Shown in pieces: positions 8,848-17,200 of a DNA stretch of 64,000 nt (its first letter is position 1; every line of letters starts with the position of its first letter). A program made the translations under genes and the position numbers. This DNA is from Chitinophaga jiangningensis (GTDB lineage: Bacteria; Bacteroidota; Bacteroidia; Chitinophagales; Chitinophagaceae): assembly GCF_900142605.1 (NCBI RefSeq), contig NZ_FRBL01000006.1:310001-374000 (forward strand), written 5' to 3'. A model generated the notes under the pieces. The model did not search any database. It was not told where the DNA came from and saw only the letters and a list, made by a program, of their open reading frames with translations.

Positions 8848-9825
8848 ATGAGAGAGTCTCTATTTATCAAGAAGAATTTAGCGCGCTGGAAAAAATACCA
8901 GGAGGAACCCACCGATAATCCGGATGAGATGTCAGACCGTTTTATCTCCACCCTGGACGACCTCGCCTACGCCAAAACTTTCTATAGCTTTAGTAAGGTT
9001 ACGCGCTACCTCAACACCATCGCAGCTGGCATCTTCCAAAAAATATATTTGCATAAAAAGGACGACCAGGGCAGGTTCCGGCAATTCTTTATCTATGAAC
9101 TCCCCCTGCTGTTCCGCAAATATCACAGAACACTGCTGTATGCTTTCTGCTTCTTTTCTGTGTTTGTACTCATCGGGTCCTTCTCCAGCGCACACGACGA
9201 AACCTTTGTACGTGGCGTACTCGGAGATGAATACCTCAACATGACGGAACGAAATATCGCCAACGGCGACCCGTTCGGCGTGTACGGCAACTCGGAAGAA
9301 TGGTATATGTTCTTCCGCATCGCCTTCAATAATATCTACGTATCCATATCCGTATTCGTAATGGGAATCTTCTTTTCCCTCGGCACGCTGTACATGCTCT
9401 TCAAAAACGGGGTGATGATCGGCGCCTTCCACTACCTGTTCGTATCCCACGGCCTCGGCTGGAAAGCCATCCTGGTAGTGATGATCCACGGAACACTGGA
9501 GTTATCTAGCATTGTTATCGCCGGTTGCGCAGGTTTGATCCTGGGAAATAGTCTGCTCTTTCCGGGCACTCATAAACGTATCGACTCCCTGAAGAAAGCC
9601 GCGAAAGACGGTGTGAAAATAATGGTAGCACTGGTACCGGTGTTTATTGTAGCCGCCTTCCTGGAAGCCTTTATCACCCGGCATTCTACCATGCCCATCG
9701 TGGTGAGCCTGCTGATTTTAGGTAGCTCGCTCTATTTCATCATATTTTATTTTATCTGGTATCCCATCTCCCTGCATAAAAAAGGATATGCGATCAGTGA
9801 AACAGGAAAGGTGATTGTAAAATGA
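8848..9825 (+). CDS. Stage II sporulation protein M (SpoIIM/DUF95) family membrane protein
   Basis: A 325-residue integral membrane protein. A soluble N-terminus (about 1-95) is followed by helices near residues 95-112, 155-195, 205-235, 255-275 and 285-310. The NNIYVSISVFVMGIFFSLGTLYMLFKNGVMIG block and HGTLELSSIVIAG match the SpoIIM family. This organism is not expected to sporulate; the family is widespread in non-sporulating bacteria. It is the first gene of an operon of five, and its stop overlaps the next start by 4 bp (ATGA). Confidence 0.85.
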   Translation: MRESLFIKKNLARWKKYQEEPTDNPDEMSDRFISTLDDLAYAKTFYSFSKVTRYLNTIAAGIFQKIYLHKKDDQGRFRQFFIYELPLLFRKYHRTLLYAFCFFSVFVLIGSFSSAHDETFVRGVLGDEYLNMTERNIANGDPFGVYGNSEEWYMFFRIAFNNIYVSISVFVMGIFFSLGTLYMLFKNGVMIGAFHYLFVSHGLGWKAILVVMIHGTLELSSIVIAGCAGLILGNSLLFPGTHKRIDSLKKAAKDGVKIMVALVPVFIVAAFLEAFITRHSTMPIVVSLLILGSSLYFIIFYFIWYPISLHKKGYAISETGKVIVK

Positions 9826-10646
9826 GAAAGTATATCTGCTCCATACCCGCACTCACAGCCTGTTTGATGCTGTTATTTATTCACCCTGCCGCTGCGCAGC
9901 AGATGGGTACGGACAGCACATTGTATGAGGAAGCCAGTGCCGATACTGCCTTTACTGCCGGAGAAGATTCCACCTATTACGAAGATGACGGGGAAGTAGC
10001 TGAACTCTCCTCTCTCTCCGAACCAACAGGATTCCCCGGATTTTACAGGCGTGATGTATCCGCGGAAAAACTCAAAGCGCTCCGTGAAGATGAACGCCTG
10101 CATTACAGTGATAACAAAGACAAAGACAGCGTATCCTGGTGGACGCTGATCGTGGGCGCCACCTTACTCTACATCACTGCACACATCATTATTTTCCGCT
10201 GGGTAATTGTCGGAATAGTACTGCTGGTGCTGGGCTACCTGATTTACAGGTACATGCGCAAAAACGGCCTTAGCTTCTTCCGTAAACCTGCATTAGTAGG
10301 AACAGTTGTAACACCGGAAGAAACCGAAGTACACAGCGCCTCCGAATACCTGCAAAAAATCAAGGCTGCCGAGGCCTCCGGAAATATCCGCGAAGCTATC
10401 CGCTGGTGGTATCTCTACACTTTGTTCCAGCTCGCAGAAAACGGCTTGATCAAACCTTCCAGAGAAAAAACCAATAAAGATTATCTGCGTACACTCAGAA
10501 ATACCCCGCTGTACAAACCTTTTTCCGTACTGACAATGGACTACGAGTACATATGGTATGGCGGATTTAATATTGCTGCAACAGATTTTGAAAGAATTCA
10601 GCAACAGTTCCATGATTTCAAACTTCAAATCAGTAAGCAGCAGTGA
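9822..10646 (+). CDS. DUF4129 domain-containing membrane protein
   Basis: A 274-residue protein. It has a signal peptide (1-26, ends AAAQQ), an acidic periplasmic segment rich in Asp/Glu/Ser (27-75), and a pair of membrane helices (about 105-142). A cytoplasmic DUF4129-like domain follows, with EAIRWWYLYTLFQLAENGLIKPSREKTNKDYLRTL at about 185-220. Genes of this type are regularly found between SpoIIM and MoxR/DUF58 genes. The stop overlaps the following GTG start by 4 bp (GTGA), indicating translational coupling. Confidence 0.8.
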   Translation: MRKYICSIPALTACLMLLFIHPAAAQQMGTDSTLYEEASADTAFTAGEDSTYYEDDGEVAELSSLSEPTGFPGFYRRDVSAEKLKALREDERLHYSDNKDKDSVSWWTLIVGATLLYITAHIIIFRWVIVGIVLLVLGYLIYRYMRKNGLSFFRKPALVGTVVTPEETEVHSASEYLQKIKAAEASGNIREAIRWWYLYTLFQLAENGLIKPSREKTNKDYLRTLRNTPLYKPFSVLTMDYEYIWYGGFNIAATDFERIQQQFHDFKLQISKQQ

Positions 10647-11866
10647 GTAAAAAAATATACTATATAGCAGGTGTGCTGGTAGCCATACTCCTTGTATTGC
10701 TGATCGCCAGCACTATGCATACCAACAGGCAGGAGCAGCAAAGCACCGATATGTCCAAACCTACTTTCTCCAGTAAGGACACCAAGGCCGGCGGTGGCTA
10801 CGCTGCCGCAAAACTGCTGCCATCGCTGTTTGCCAACAAACCGCTGCAAATTGTTACCAAGCCGTTTTCCAATACCTATAAAAAGGAATCGGAGCTGCAC
10901 AAAAGCGGAAACGTATATATCATTGTTGCCAACGAATTATTTCTGACAGAAAATGATATCAACAATTTGCTGGCTTATGTGAATAACGGCAACGAACTGT
11001 TTATTGCCGTAAATAAAATGGACCCGGCCCTTAACCTGAAACTGGGCCTGGTAACCAAACTCCCCGAGGATGGTGGTGTGGTAAAACGTGGTTCCCAGGC
11101 TTACCTGGATACACTCAATAATATCAACGTATCCTATCGTTATGCAGGCCCAATGGTGGAACGTTATTTTACCAAAGCAGATACCAGTATCACGCGGGTA
11201 ATAGGCTACAGCACGCATGAGCATCCCAACTTTGTGAGAATACGCTATGGACAGGGACGCATTTTTGTGTTACTTAACCCATATACTTTCACCAACTATT
11301 TTGTGCTGCATAATAATAACACCGAAGCTTTCGCGATACAAATGAGCTATCTGGACCAGGTGGCGTCCAACATCTACTGGGATGATTTTTATAATACCCA
11401 GAAATCTTCCCGCAATGATGAGTTTTCGGAATGGCAGGTGCTGCTGCGCTATCCGGCCATCCGCTGGGCACTTTGGCTTACACTGGCACTGATGCTGCTG
11501 TACGTGTTGTTTGAAAGTAAGCGCCGGCAGCGGGTCATACCAATGAAACCTGTAGTAGCCAATTCATCACTGGAATTTGTGGATGCTATTGGCGAACTCT
11601 ATTACCAGCAACAAGACCATGCAAACATTGCGCATAAAATGATGCTGCATGTATTGGAGTATATCCGTAACCGTTATTACATTAATACCAATCAGCTGGA
11701 TGCATCTTTTGCAGAATTGCTGGCACATAAATCCGGCGCTGAACCGGCGCAGGTGGCGCGTATGGTGCGACTCCTGCACAACGTGCAGACCAATGGTTAT
11801 GTGGACAGCGAGTTTGTAAGAGACTTGTACCGGCATATTCAACTGTTTTATATAAATACCAAATAA
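10643..11866 (+). CDS. DUF4350 domain-containing membrane protein
   Basis: A 407-residue protein anchored by an N-terminal helix (residues 5-24). An extracytoplasmic DUF4350-type alpha/beta domain (about 40-230) follows, containing KAGGGYAAAKLLPSLF and later GQGRIFVLLNPYTFTNYFV. A second membrane helix (about 273-292) and a cytoplasmic tail of about 110 residues complete it. The start is GTG, within the 4-bp overlap with the upstream gene. The domain resembles the GldG/IFT52-like fold, but no enzyme function is assigned. Only 3 bp separate it from the MoxR gene, so it is part of the same transcript. Confidence 0.8.
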   Translation: MSKKIYYIAGVLVAILLVLLIASTMHTNRQEQQSTDMSKPTFSSKDTKAGGGYAAAKLLPSLFANKPLQIVTKPFSNTYKKESELHKSGNVYIIVANELFLTENDINNLLAYVNNGNELFIAVNKMDPALNLKLGLVTKLPEDGGVVKRGSQAYLDTLNNINVSYRYAGPMVERYFTKADTSITRVIGYSTHEHPNFVRIRYGQGRIFVLLNPYTFTNYFVLHNNNTEAFAIQMSYLDQVASNIYWDDFYNTQKSSRNDEFSEWQVLLRYPAIRWALWLTLALMLLYVLFESKRRQRVIPMKPVVANSSLEFVDAIGELYYQQQDHANIAHKMMLHVLEYIRNRYYINTNQLDASFAELLAHKSGAEPAQVARMVRLLHNVQTNGYVDSEFVRDLYRHIQLFYINTK

Positions 11867-11869
11867 GAA

Positions 11870-12850
11870 ATGGACACAAATACATTTCAGCCACGTACCG
11901 ATTTTACTGCACTCCAGGAAGGAGTGGAAGCGGTGCGAACAGAGATCGGAAAAGTAATTGTAGGTCAGTCAGAAATGGTGGACCTGCTGATCACTGCTTT
12001 GCTGGCACAAGGCCATGTGCTGATAGAAGGTGTACCCGGTGTGGCCAAAACGCTGACAGCCAAACTGCTGGCGCAAAGTATTGACGCTGATTTTTCCCGT
12101 ATCCAGTTTACGCCGGACCTCATGCCGGCAGATGTGCTGGGCACCTCTGTGTTTAATCCACAAACCCGCGAATTCGAATATAAAAAAGGCCCGGTATTCA
12201 GCAACCTGGTGCTGATCGATGAAATCAACCGCGCCCCGGCAAAAACGCAGTCGGCCCTTTTTGAGGTAATGGAGGAAAGGCAGATCACCAACGACGGTCA
12301 TACCTACCAGCTGGATAAACCATTTATGGTAATTGCTACCCAAAATCCAATTGAGCAGGAGGGCACCTATCGCCTGCCGGAAGCGCAGCTGGACAGGTTC
12401 CTGTTTAAAGTGCAGGTGAAATATCCTGAGCTCGAAGAAGAAATTGCGATTTTGGAAGCAATGAACCAATTGCCTTCGCCGGAAAGTATTATTACCGTAG
12501 TAAACAAGGTGCTTACTGCAGCGCAGTTGATTCATTTTCAGCAGCTGGTAAAGCAGGTAAGGATGGATGAAAAACTGCTGCACTTCATTGCGGGTATCGT
12601 ACACGCTACACGTCAGCATTCTTCCCTGTACCTGGGAGCTTCACCGCGTGCATCCATTGCCGTTATGAACTGTGCAAAAGCGCAGGCAGCCATGAATAAC
12701 CGCGATTTTGTGATTCCGGAAGATGTGGTGTCGATGGTGACACATGTGCTGCGTCATCGCATTATTCTTACGCCGGAGCGTGAAATGGAAGGTATCACTA
12801 CTGATGATGTGATTGCCCAGATCGTTAAAACAATTGAAGTTCCAAGATAA
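11870..12850 (+). CDS. MoxR-family AAA+ ATPase
   Basis: A 326-residue AAA+ chaperone-like ATPase. Walker A is GVPGVAKT (about residues 46-53). Walker B is LVLIDEINRAPAKTQSALFE (about 108-127), and sensor 1 is IATQNPIEQEGTYRLPEAQLDRF, the hallmark of the MoxR subfamily. Family members remodel or insert metal into protein partners that carry von Willebrand A domains, often encoded next door; the DUF58 gene that follows is the usual partner. It is cytoplasmic. Sixteen bases separate it from DUF58. Confidence 0.93.
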   Translation: MDTNTFQPRTDFTALQEGVEAVRTEIGKVIVGQSEMVDLLITALLAQGHVLIEGVPGVAKTLTAKLLAQSIDADFSRIQFTPDLMPADVLGTSVFNPQTREFEYKKGPVFSNLVLIDEINRAPAKTQSALFEVMEERQITNDGHTYQLDKPFMVIATQNPIEQEGTYRLPEAQLDRFLFKVQVKYPELEEEIAILEAMNQLPSPESIITVVNKVLTAAQLIHFQQLVKQVRMDEKLLHFIAGIVHATRQHSSLYLGASPRASIAVMNCAKAQAAMNNRDFVIPEDVVSMVTHVLRHRIILTPEREMEGITTDDVIAQIVKTIEVPR

Positions 12851-12865
12851 TTTAGTTTAAAACAT

Positions 12866-14218
12866 ATGCCTGGTACCGTAAAAAGTAACATCTTCAAAAA
12901 TCTCTTTTTCCACAACAGGTTTTACCTGATGATGGGAGCGGTGGTGATATTGTTCCTGGTCGCATTTTTTGTGCCGGTGTTATTTTCAATTGTGGTGCTG
13001 CTGTTCTTTATTGCAGTAGCCCTTACGGTGGCGGATATGGTATTGCTGATGGGGCGTCCGTCTGCTATCATAACCGTAGAACGCATCATGGCTAACCGTT
13101 TCAGTAACGGTGATGAAAATGAAGTACAGCTACAGGTGCATAATGGCTATGGCTTTCCGGCCAGGTTCGTCATACTGGAGGAGGTGCCGGTGCAATTCCA
13201 ATGGAGGAATTTTAGTTTGGAGATGCAAATTCCACCAGGGGCGGATCATACGTTTACCTATCAGCTGCGCCCGGTGGAGCGGGGTAACTACGGTTTTGGC
13301 TATACGAATGTTTTTGTGAGTACGGCTTTAGGTTTGGTTAACCGGCGTTTCGTGATCGATAATGAAACGCAGGTGAGCGTGTATCCCAGCTTTCAGCAGC
13401 TGCGGCATTTTACCTTAAAAAGTTTTTTGCAGGAGCAGGATCATTTCGGTATTCATCGCCGGCGTATCATTGGGCAGAGTGTGGAGTTTGATCATATTAA
13501 GCCTTATACTAAAGGCGATGATGTGAGGCGGCTCAACTGGAAGGCTACTGCCCGCACGGGTAACCTGATGGTCAATAGTTTTGTAGAGGAAAAAAGCCAG
13601 CAGATTTATTGTGTAATAGATAAAGGAAGAAGTATGCGCATGCCGTTCGACGGCTTGTCGTTACTGGATTATGCCATTAATGCCACCTTAGTATTCAGCA
13701 ATATAGCCTTAAGTAAAGGCGATAAGGCGGGGCTGGTTACCTTCACGGAAAAAAGAATGGAGATGCTGCCTGCCAGCAGTAAAATGGTGCAGCTTAATAG
13801 TATCCTGGAATCCCTGTACGCACAGGAAACACAGTGGCAGGAAAGTGATTATGAAACATTGAGTGTGCAATTGCGCAGCCGGCTGCCGCATCGTAGCTTG
13901 CTGGTGTTGTTTACTAATTTTGAATCCATGTCGGGTTTGCAGCGCCAACTGCCTTATCTGCGGCGCCTGGCGCAGTATCACCTGTTGCTGGTCGTGTTTT
14001 TCGAAAATACAGAGTTGAAGAAAATGACGCAGGAGGTAGCCTATGATATGGAAGGTATTTACAAACAAACCATTGCCCAAAAGTTTGCCTACGATAAGAA
14101 GCTGATTGCTAAAGAGCTGGGAAAATATGGTATTATGTCGATTCTAACGCCACCGGAGCAGTTAACCGTGAATGTGGTGAATAAGTACCTGGAGCTGAAG
14201 TCCAGGATGTTAATCTAA
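12866..14218 (+). CDS. DUF58 domain-containing protein
   Basis: A 450-residue protein with two N-terminal membrane helices (about residues 20-62), a beta-rich segment, and the DUF58 signature DDVRRLNWKATARTGNLMV (about 212-230). A vWA-like fold with the motif IDKGRSMR follows, in place of the classic metal-site DxSxS. It is the usual partner of MoxR ATPases. Together with SpoIIM, DUF4129 and DUF4350 it probably forms a membrane-associated complex of unknown job. The stop overlaps the stop of the convergent gene at 14215 by 4 bp. Confidence 0.88.
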   Translation: MPGTVKSNIFKNLFFHNRFYLMMGAVVILFLVAFFVPVLFSIVVLLFFIAVALTVADMVLLMGRPSAIITVERIMANRFSNGDENEVQLQVHNGYGFPARFVILEEVPVQFQWRNFSLEMQIPPGADHTFTYQLRPVERGNYGFGYTNVFVSTALGLVNRRFVIDNETQVSVYPSFQQLRHFTLKSFLQEQDHFGIHRRRIIGQSVEFDHIKPYTKGDDVRRLNWKATARTGNLMVNSFVEEKSQQIYCVIDKGRSMRMPFDGLSLLDYAINATLVFSNIALSKGDKAGLVTFTEKRMEMLPASSKMVQLNSILESLYAQETQWQESDYETLSVQLRSRLPHRSLLVLFTNFESMSGLQRQLPYLRRLAQYHLLLVVFFENTELKKMTQEVAYDMEGIYKQTIAQKFAYDKKLIAKELGKYGIMSILTPPEQLTVNVVNKYLELKSRMLI

Positions 14219-14850
14219 TCTTTATCCGGCAGTTGCTTCACCGGTATTGTTGTGATCAGGTATTTTTCAGGATTTAATTTATACCAGGCTTCCACCTGTA
14301 TAAACCGGGTGGTGTCGCCGGCCGGCAACAGCAGGTCCTGCCCGAGGATTTGTCCGGCGGAGGCTTTAAACCTTACCAGGTTGGTATCCAGCGGAAGGAT
14401 ACGGTCACTACTGAACTGACCTTCTACGTTCAGGTAAAAGCGTATATTTTTTTTCAGGCTGTCAGCGTATTGATTGAAGCGCATGCCGATGAGGTGTGGC
14501 AGTTCTAAGGTAGTGTGCACGGGTGCTTCGCCGGGCAGGCTGACGGTGAGTTGTACCTGGTAGTTATCTTTTTGAAGTTGGGCGCGATTGAAGGTGAGTA
14601 TGCCGTTGTTTACTTCTCCGTTGGAGGATTGTACGGTCAGTTTATTCCATTTCAGTTTACCGTTGGCGATGCCGGTGGTTTCCTGAGTGGTACTGTCGCT
14701 AAAGGTGAGGCGTATACCGATGGGGGTATAGTTATAGATTTCCGGGAGGGCGTTCACGTCGTAGCCCGCGTAGGCATACACCAGTTTCCGTTGCTGGCTG
14801 TGTACCAGCAACGGAAATAGGATGCATATTGTGAACAGCAGTTTTTTCAA
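14215..14850 (-). CDS. Secreted protein of unknown function
   Basis: A 211-residue protein with a clear signal peptide (residues 1-18, KKLLFTICILFPLLVHSQ). The rest is beta-rich and Thr/Asn/Gln-rich, with no Cys after the signal and no catalytic motif I recognise. It looks like a small immunoglobulin-like or jelly-roll periplasmic protein. It is the last gene of a minus-strand run that includes riboflavin synthase, with 10 bp between them. I do not recognise the family. Confidence 0.7.
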   Translation of the reverse strand: MKKLLFTICILFPLLVHSQQRKLVYAYAGYDVNALPEIYNYTPIGIRLTFSDSTTQETTGIANGKLKWNKLTVQSSNGEVNNGILTFNRAQLQKDNYQVQLTVSLPGEAPVHTTLELPHLIGMRFNQYADSLKKNIRFYLNVEGQFSSDRILPLDTNLVRFKASAGQILGQDLLLPAGDTTRFIQVEAWYKLNPEKYLITTIPVKQLPDKD

Positions 14851-14860
14851 TTGGCTGGAT

Positions 14861-15451
14861 TTAGAGTCGTACTGCCAGTTGTCTGGCTACATACTTGCCC
14901 AGGATATCGAATTCGAGGTTAATGGTATCTCCCGGATTGATATACTGGATATTGGTAAACTCGTAGGTGTATGGGATGATGGCAACAGAAAATTCTTCTG
15001 TGGTTACATCGAATACGGTGAGGCTGATACCGTTGAGGCAGATGGAGCCTTTTTCTACCATAAGGCCGGCGAATGCGGCAGGGTAGCGGAAGCGGAACAG
15101 CCAGCTGCCGTCTTGCGACTCGCGGGAAACGCAGGTGCCTACGGTGTCTACATGGCCTTGTACCAGGTGTCCGTCGATACGTCCGTTGAAAACCATGGCT
15201 CTTTCGAGGTTTACTTTCTGGCCGGGTGTTAGCAGGCCGAGGTTGGTTTTCTGGAGGGTTTCTGTAACGGCGGTGGTGTTGAAGGTATTACCTTCTATGT
15301 GGGTAACGGTGAGGCATACACCGTTATGAGATACGCTCTGATCTACTTTCAGTTCAGGTGCGATGGCGGATTGAATGGTAATTACCAGATTTCCGCCTTC
15401 CTGTCTGGTGGCAATTACTTCTCCTAGTGTTTCTATGATTCCTGTAAACAT
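14861..15451 (-). CDS. ribE: Riboflavin synthase, alpha subunit
   Basis: A 196-residue enzyme that dismutates two molecules of 6,7-dimethyl-8-ribityllumazine to riboflavin. It has the expected internal duplication. The first lumazine-binding domain starts MFTGIIETLG, with SVSHNGVCLTV. The second starts near residue 96 and contains GRIDGHLVQGHVDTVG and GSICLNGISLTV. The length is normal. It lies 18 bp downstream of the cobalamin adenosyltransferase on the same strand, and no other rib gene is in the window. Confidence 0.95.
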   Translation of the reverse strand: MFTGIIETLGEVIATRQEGGNLVITIQSAIAPELKVDQSVSHNGVCLTVTHIEGNTFNTTAVTETLQKTNLGLLTPGQKVNLERAMVFNGRIDGHLVQGHVDTVGTCVSRESQDGSWLFRFRYPAAFAGLMVEKGSICLNGISLTVFDVTTEEFSVAIIPYTYEFTNIQYINPGDTINLEFDILGKYVARQLAVRL

Positions 15452-15469
15452 ATGGCGAATTTATGAAAG

Positions 15470-16027
15470 TTAGCTGACTCTTGGTTTCCATGGAATTTCT
15501 TCCACGCCGAGCTTGTGGCCGGTCCAGCGGGCGAGCACGAAGAGGTAGTCGCTCAGGCGGTTAATATATTTGAGTATGAGTGGTTCAATAAACATGTCCT
15601 GTTCCTGCATGCCTACGCAGAGGCGTTCTGTGCGGCGGCATACGCAGCGGGCGATGTGGCAGGTGGATACGGCTACGTGGCCGCCGGGGAGTACGAAAAA
15701 GCGCATGGGTGGCAGTTCTTCGTTCATGGTGTCGATCGCTTTTTCCAGGAGGGTGATATCTGCTTCGTGGAGGTCTGGTATTTTGAGTTTGGTTTCTTTG
15801 TCCGGGTCGCATGCCAGGGCGGAGCCGATGGTAAAGAGGCGGTCCTGTATTTCGCGGAGCAGGTTTTTGGTGTCCGGGTCGGCTATGTAGTCGTTAACGA
15901 GGCCGATGTAGGAATTCAGTTCATCGACGGTGCCGTAGGCGTCGATGCGTATATTGCTTTTAGGCACTTTGGTACCGCCTATGAGGGAGGTTTTACCTTT
16001 ATCGCCTGTTTTGGTATATATCTTCAT
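15470..16027 (-). CDS. ATP:cob(I)alamin adenosyltransferase, PduO type
   Basis: A 185-residue protein that transfers the adenosyl group of ATP to cob(I)alamin, giving coenzyme B12. The N-terminal ATP-binding motif is YTKTGDKGKTSLIGG (about residues 4-18), and RIDAYGTVDELNSYIG and the helix CHIARCVCRRTERLC (about 123-137) follow. The C-terminal YINRLSDYLFVLARW completes the pattern. It is a trimeric cytoplasmic enzyme in characterised relatives. A terminator lies just upstream, so transcription starts after the ABC gene. Confidence 0.93.
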   Translation of the reverse strand: MKIYTKTGDKGKTSLIGGTKVPKSNIRIDAYGTVDELNSYIGLVNDYIADPDTKNLLREIQDRLFTIGSALACDPDKETKLKIPDLHEADITLLEKAIDTMNEELPPMRFFVLPGGHVAVSTCHIARCVCRRTERLCVGMQEQDMFIEPLILKYINRLSDYLFVLARWTGHKLGVEEIPWKPRVS

Positions 16028-16042
16028 ACACTAAAATTAAAA

Positions 16043-16075
16043 CAAAAAATCCTTCCGGCAGGCGGCCGGAAGGAT
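16043..16075 (-). terminator. Intrinsic terminator after the ABC ATPase gene
   Basis: An 11-bp stem (16049-16059 with 16065-16075, 5-nt loop) is followed on the minus strand by a U-run (A run at 16043-16048). It separates the ABC gene from the adenosyltransferase gene. Confidence 0.85.
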
Positions 16076-16097
16076 CACTAAGGTGTATGAAGGGGGA

Positions 16098-16805
16098 TCA
16101 GTTGGTGACTACATATTTCTGGTTAATACGGTCGGATTCGATGACACCGTCGCGCAGGCGGATGATGCGGCGGGCGTGGTCGGCGATATCTTCTTCGTGG
16201 GTTACCAGTACTACGGTATTACCGGAGGCGTGGATGGCGCCAAAAATATCCATGATTTCGATGGATGTTTTGGTATCCAGGTTACCGGTGGGCTCATCGG
16301 CGAGGATGAGGGAGGGATCGTTAACCAGGGCACGGGCGATGGCCACGCGTTGGCACTGACCTCCGGAAAGCTCGTTGGGCTTATGATCGGCCCTGTTTTC
16401 GAGTTTTACTTTTTCGAGCATGGCCATGGCTTTTTCCAGGCGCTCTTTTTTGCCTATGCCGGCGTAGATGAGTGGGATGGCCACATTTTCCAGGGCGGTG
16501 AGGCGGGGCATGAGGTTAAATTGCTGGAATACGAAGCCGATTTCCTTGCCACGAACGCGGGCGAGGTCGTTATCTTCCATTTTGCTTACATCGTGTCCGC
16601 TGAGTATGTAACTACCACTGGTAGGGGTATCCAGGCAACCGAGGATATTCATCAGGGTGGATTTTCCGGAGCCGGAAGGGCCCATGAGGGCTACATATTC
16701 ATTCTTGAAAATATCGAGCGTAACCCCTTTCAGAACGGGTAATTCGTTTTTTCCGAGGTAATAGCTTTTGCGGATCTCTTCCAGGTGAATGACGGACTTT
16801 TGCAT
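16098..16805 (-). CDS. LolD/MacB-type ABC transporter ATPase
   Basis: A 235-residue ATPase. Walker A is GPSGSGKST (about residues 41-49), the Q-loop is FVFQQFNLMPRL, the signature is LSGGQCQRVAIARAL, and Walker B is LILADEPTGNLD. The LNILG-C-LD segment and the tail with VTHEEDIADHARR place it in the LolD/MacB/FtsE group. These power permeases of the FtsX/LolE type in lipoprotein release or efflux. In most relatives the base after LSGGQ is Q; here it is C. There is no permease gene beside it. It lies 6 bp beyond the longest gatC frame and is likely co-transcribed with gatC. Confidence 0.9.
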   Translation of the reverse strand: MQKSVIHLEEIRKSYYLGKNELPVLKGVTLDIFKNEYVALMGPSGSGKSTLMNILGCLDTPTSGSYILSGHDVSKMEDNDLARVRGKEIGFVFQQFNLMPRLTALENVAIPLIYAGIGKKERLEKAMAMLEKVKLENRADHKPNELSGGQCQRVAIARALVNDPSLILADEPTGNLDTKTSIEIMDIFGAIHASGNTVVLVTHEEDIADHARRIIRLRDGVIESDRINQKYVVTN

Positions 16806-16811
16806 GTAAGG

Positions 16812-17102
16812 TTATTTCTTGATGATTTTGGGCACTTTGAAATATTCATCGGTGGCTTCGGGAGCATTTTTCAGGGCTTCTTCCCTGGTGATGGAGGATA
16901 TAACCGCATCTTCCCTAAACACATTATAATCTTCCGTAAGATGGAGCAATGGTTTTACATTGCTGGTATCCAGCTCATTGAGTTTTTCTACGAAAGTGAT
17001 CATCCGCTGCAGGTCACCGGTAAATTCTTTCTTTTCTTCTGCACTGAATTCCAGGCGGGAGAGGTCTGCCAATTGCTGTACCAGTGTGTCGTTGACTTCC
17101 AT
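16812..17102 (-). CDS. gatC: Aspartyl/glutamyl-tRNA amidotransferase subunit C
   Basis: A 96-residue small subunit of the GatCAB amidotransferase, which converts mischarged Glu-tRNA(Gln) or Asp-tRNA(Asn). It shows the family features: LADLSRLEFSAEEKKEFTGDLQRMITFVEKLNELDT in the first half and LREDAV-type sequence (VFREDAVISS), then NAPEATDEYFKVPKII at the end. I chose the ATG at 17102 rather than 17108. The gatA and gatB partners are not in this window. It heads a two-gene minus-strand run with the ABC ATPase. Confidence 0.92.
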   Translation of the reverse strand: MEVNDTLVQQLADLSRLEFSAEEKKEFTGDLQRMITFVEKLNELDTSNVKPLLHLTEDYNVFREDAVISSITREEALKNAPEATDEYFKVPKIIKK

Positions 17103-17200
17103 AAACAAATTAAACGAAAAGGTAATGAATTATAAATGGTAAATTGATAGTATTCCAAAATTAGGGATAAACGGCCAGATATTTTAAATTGCGCCCTGTT

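Noticed and set aside
15515..16742. Long plus-strand frames opposite the adenosyltransferase and ABC genes
   Set aside because: They are shadows in the antisense frame of real genes with clear motifs.
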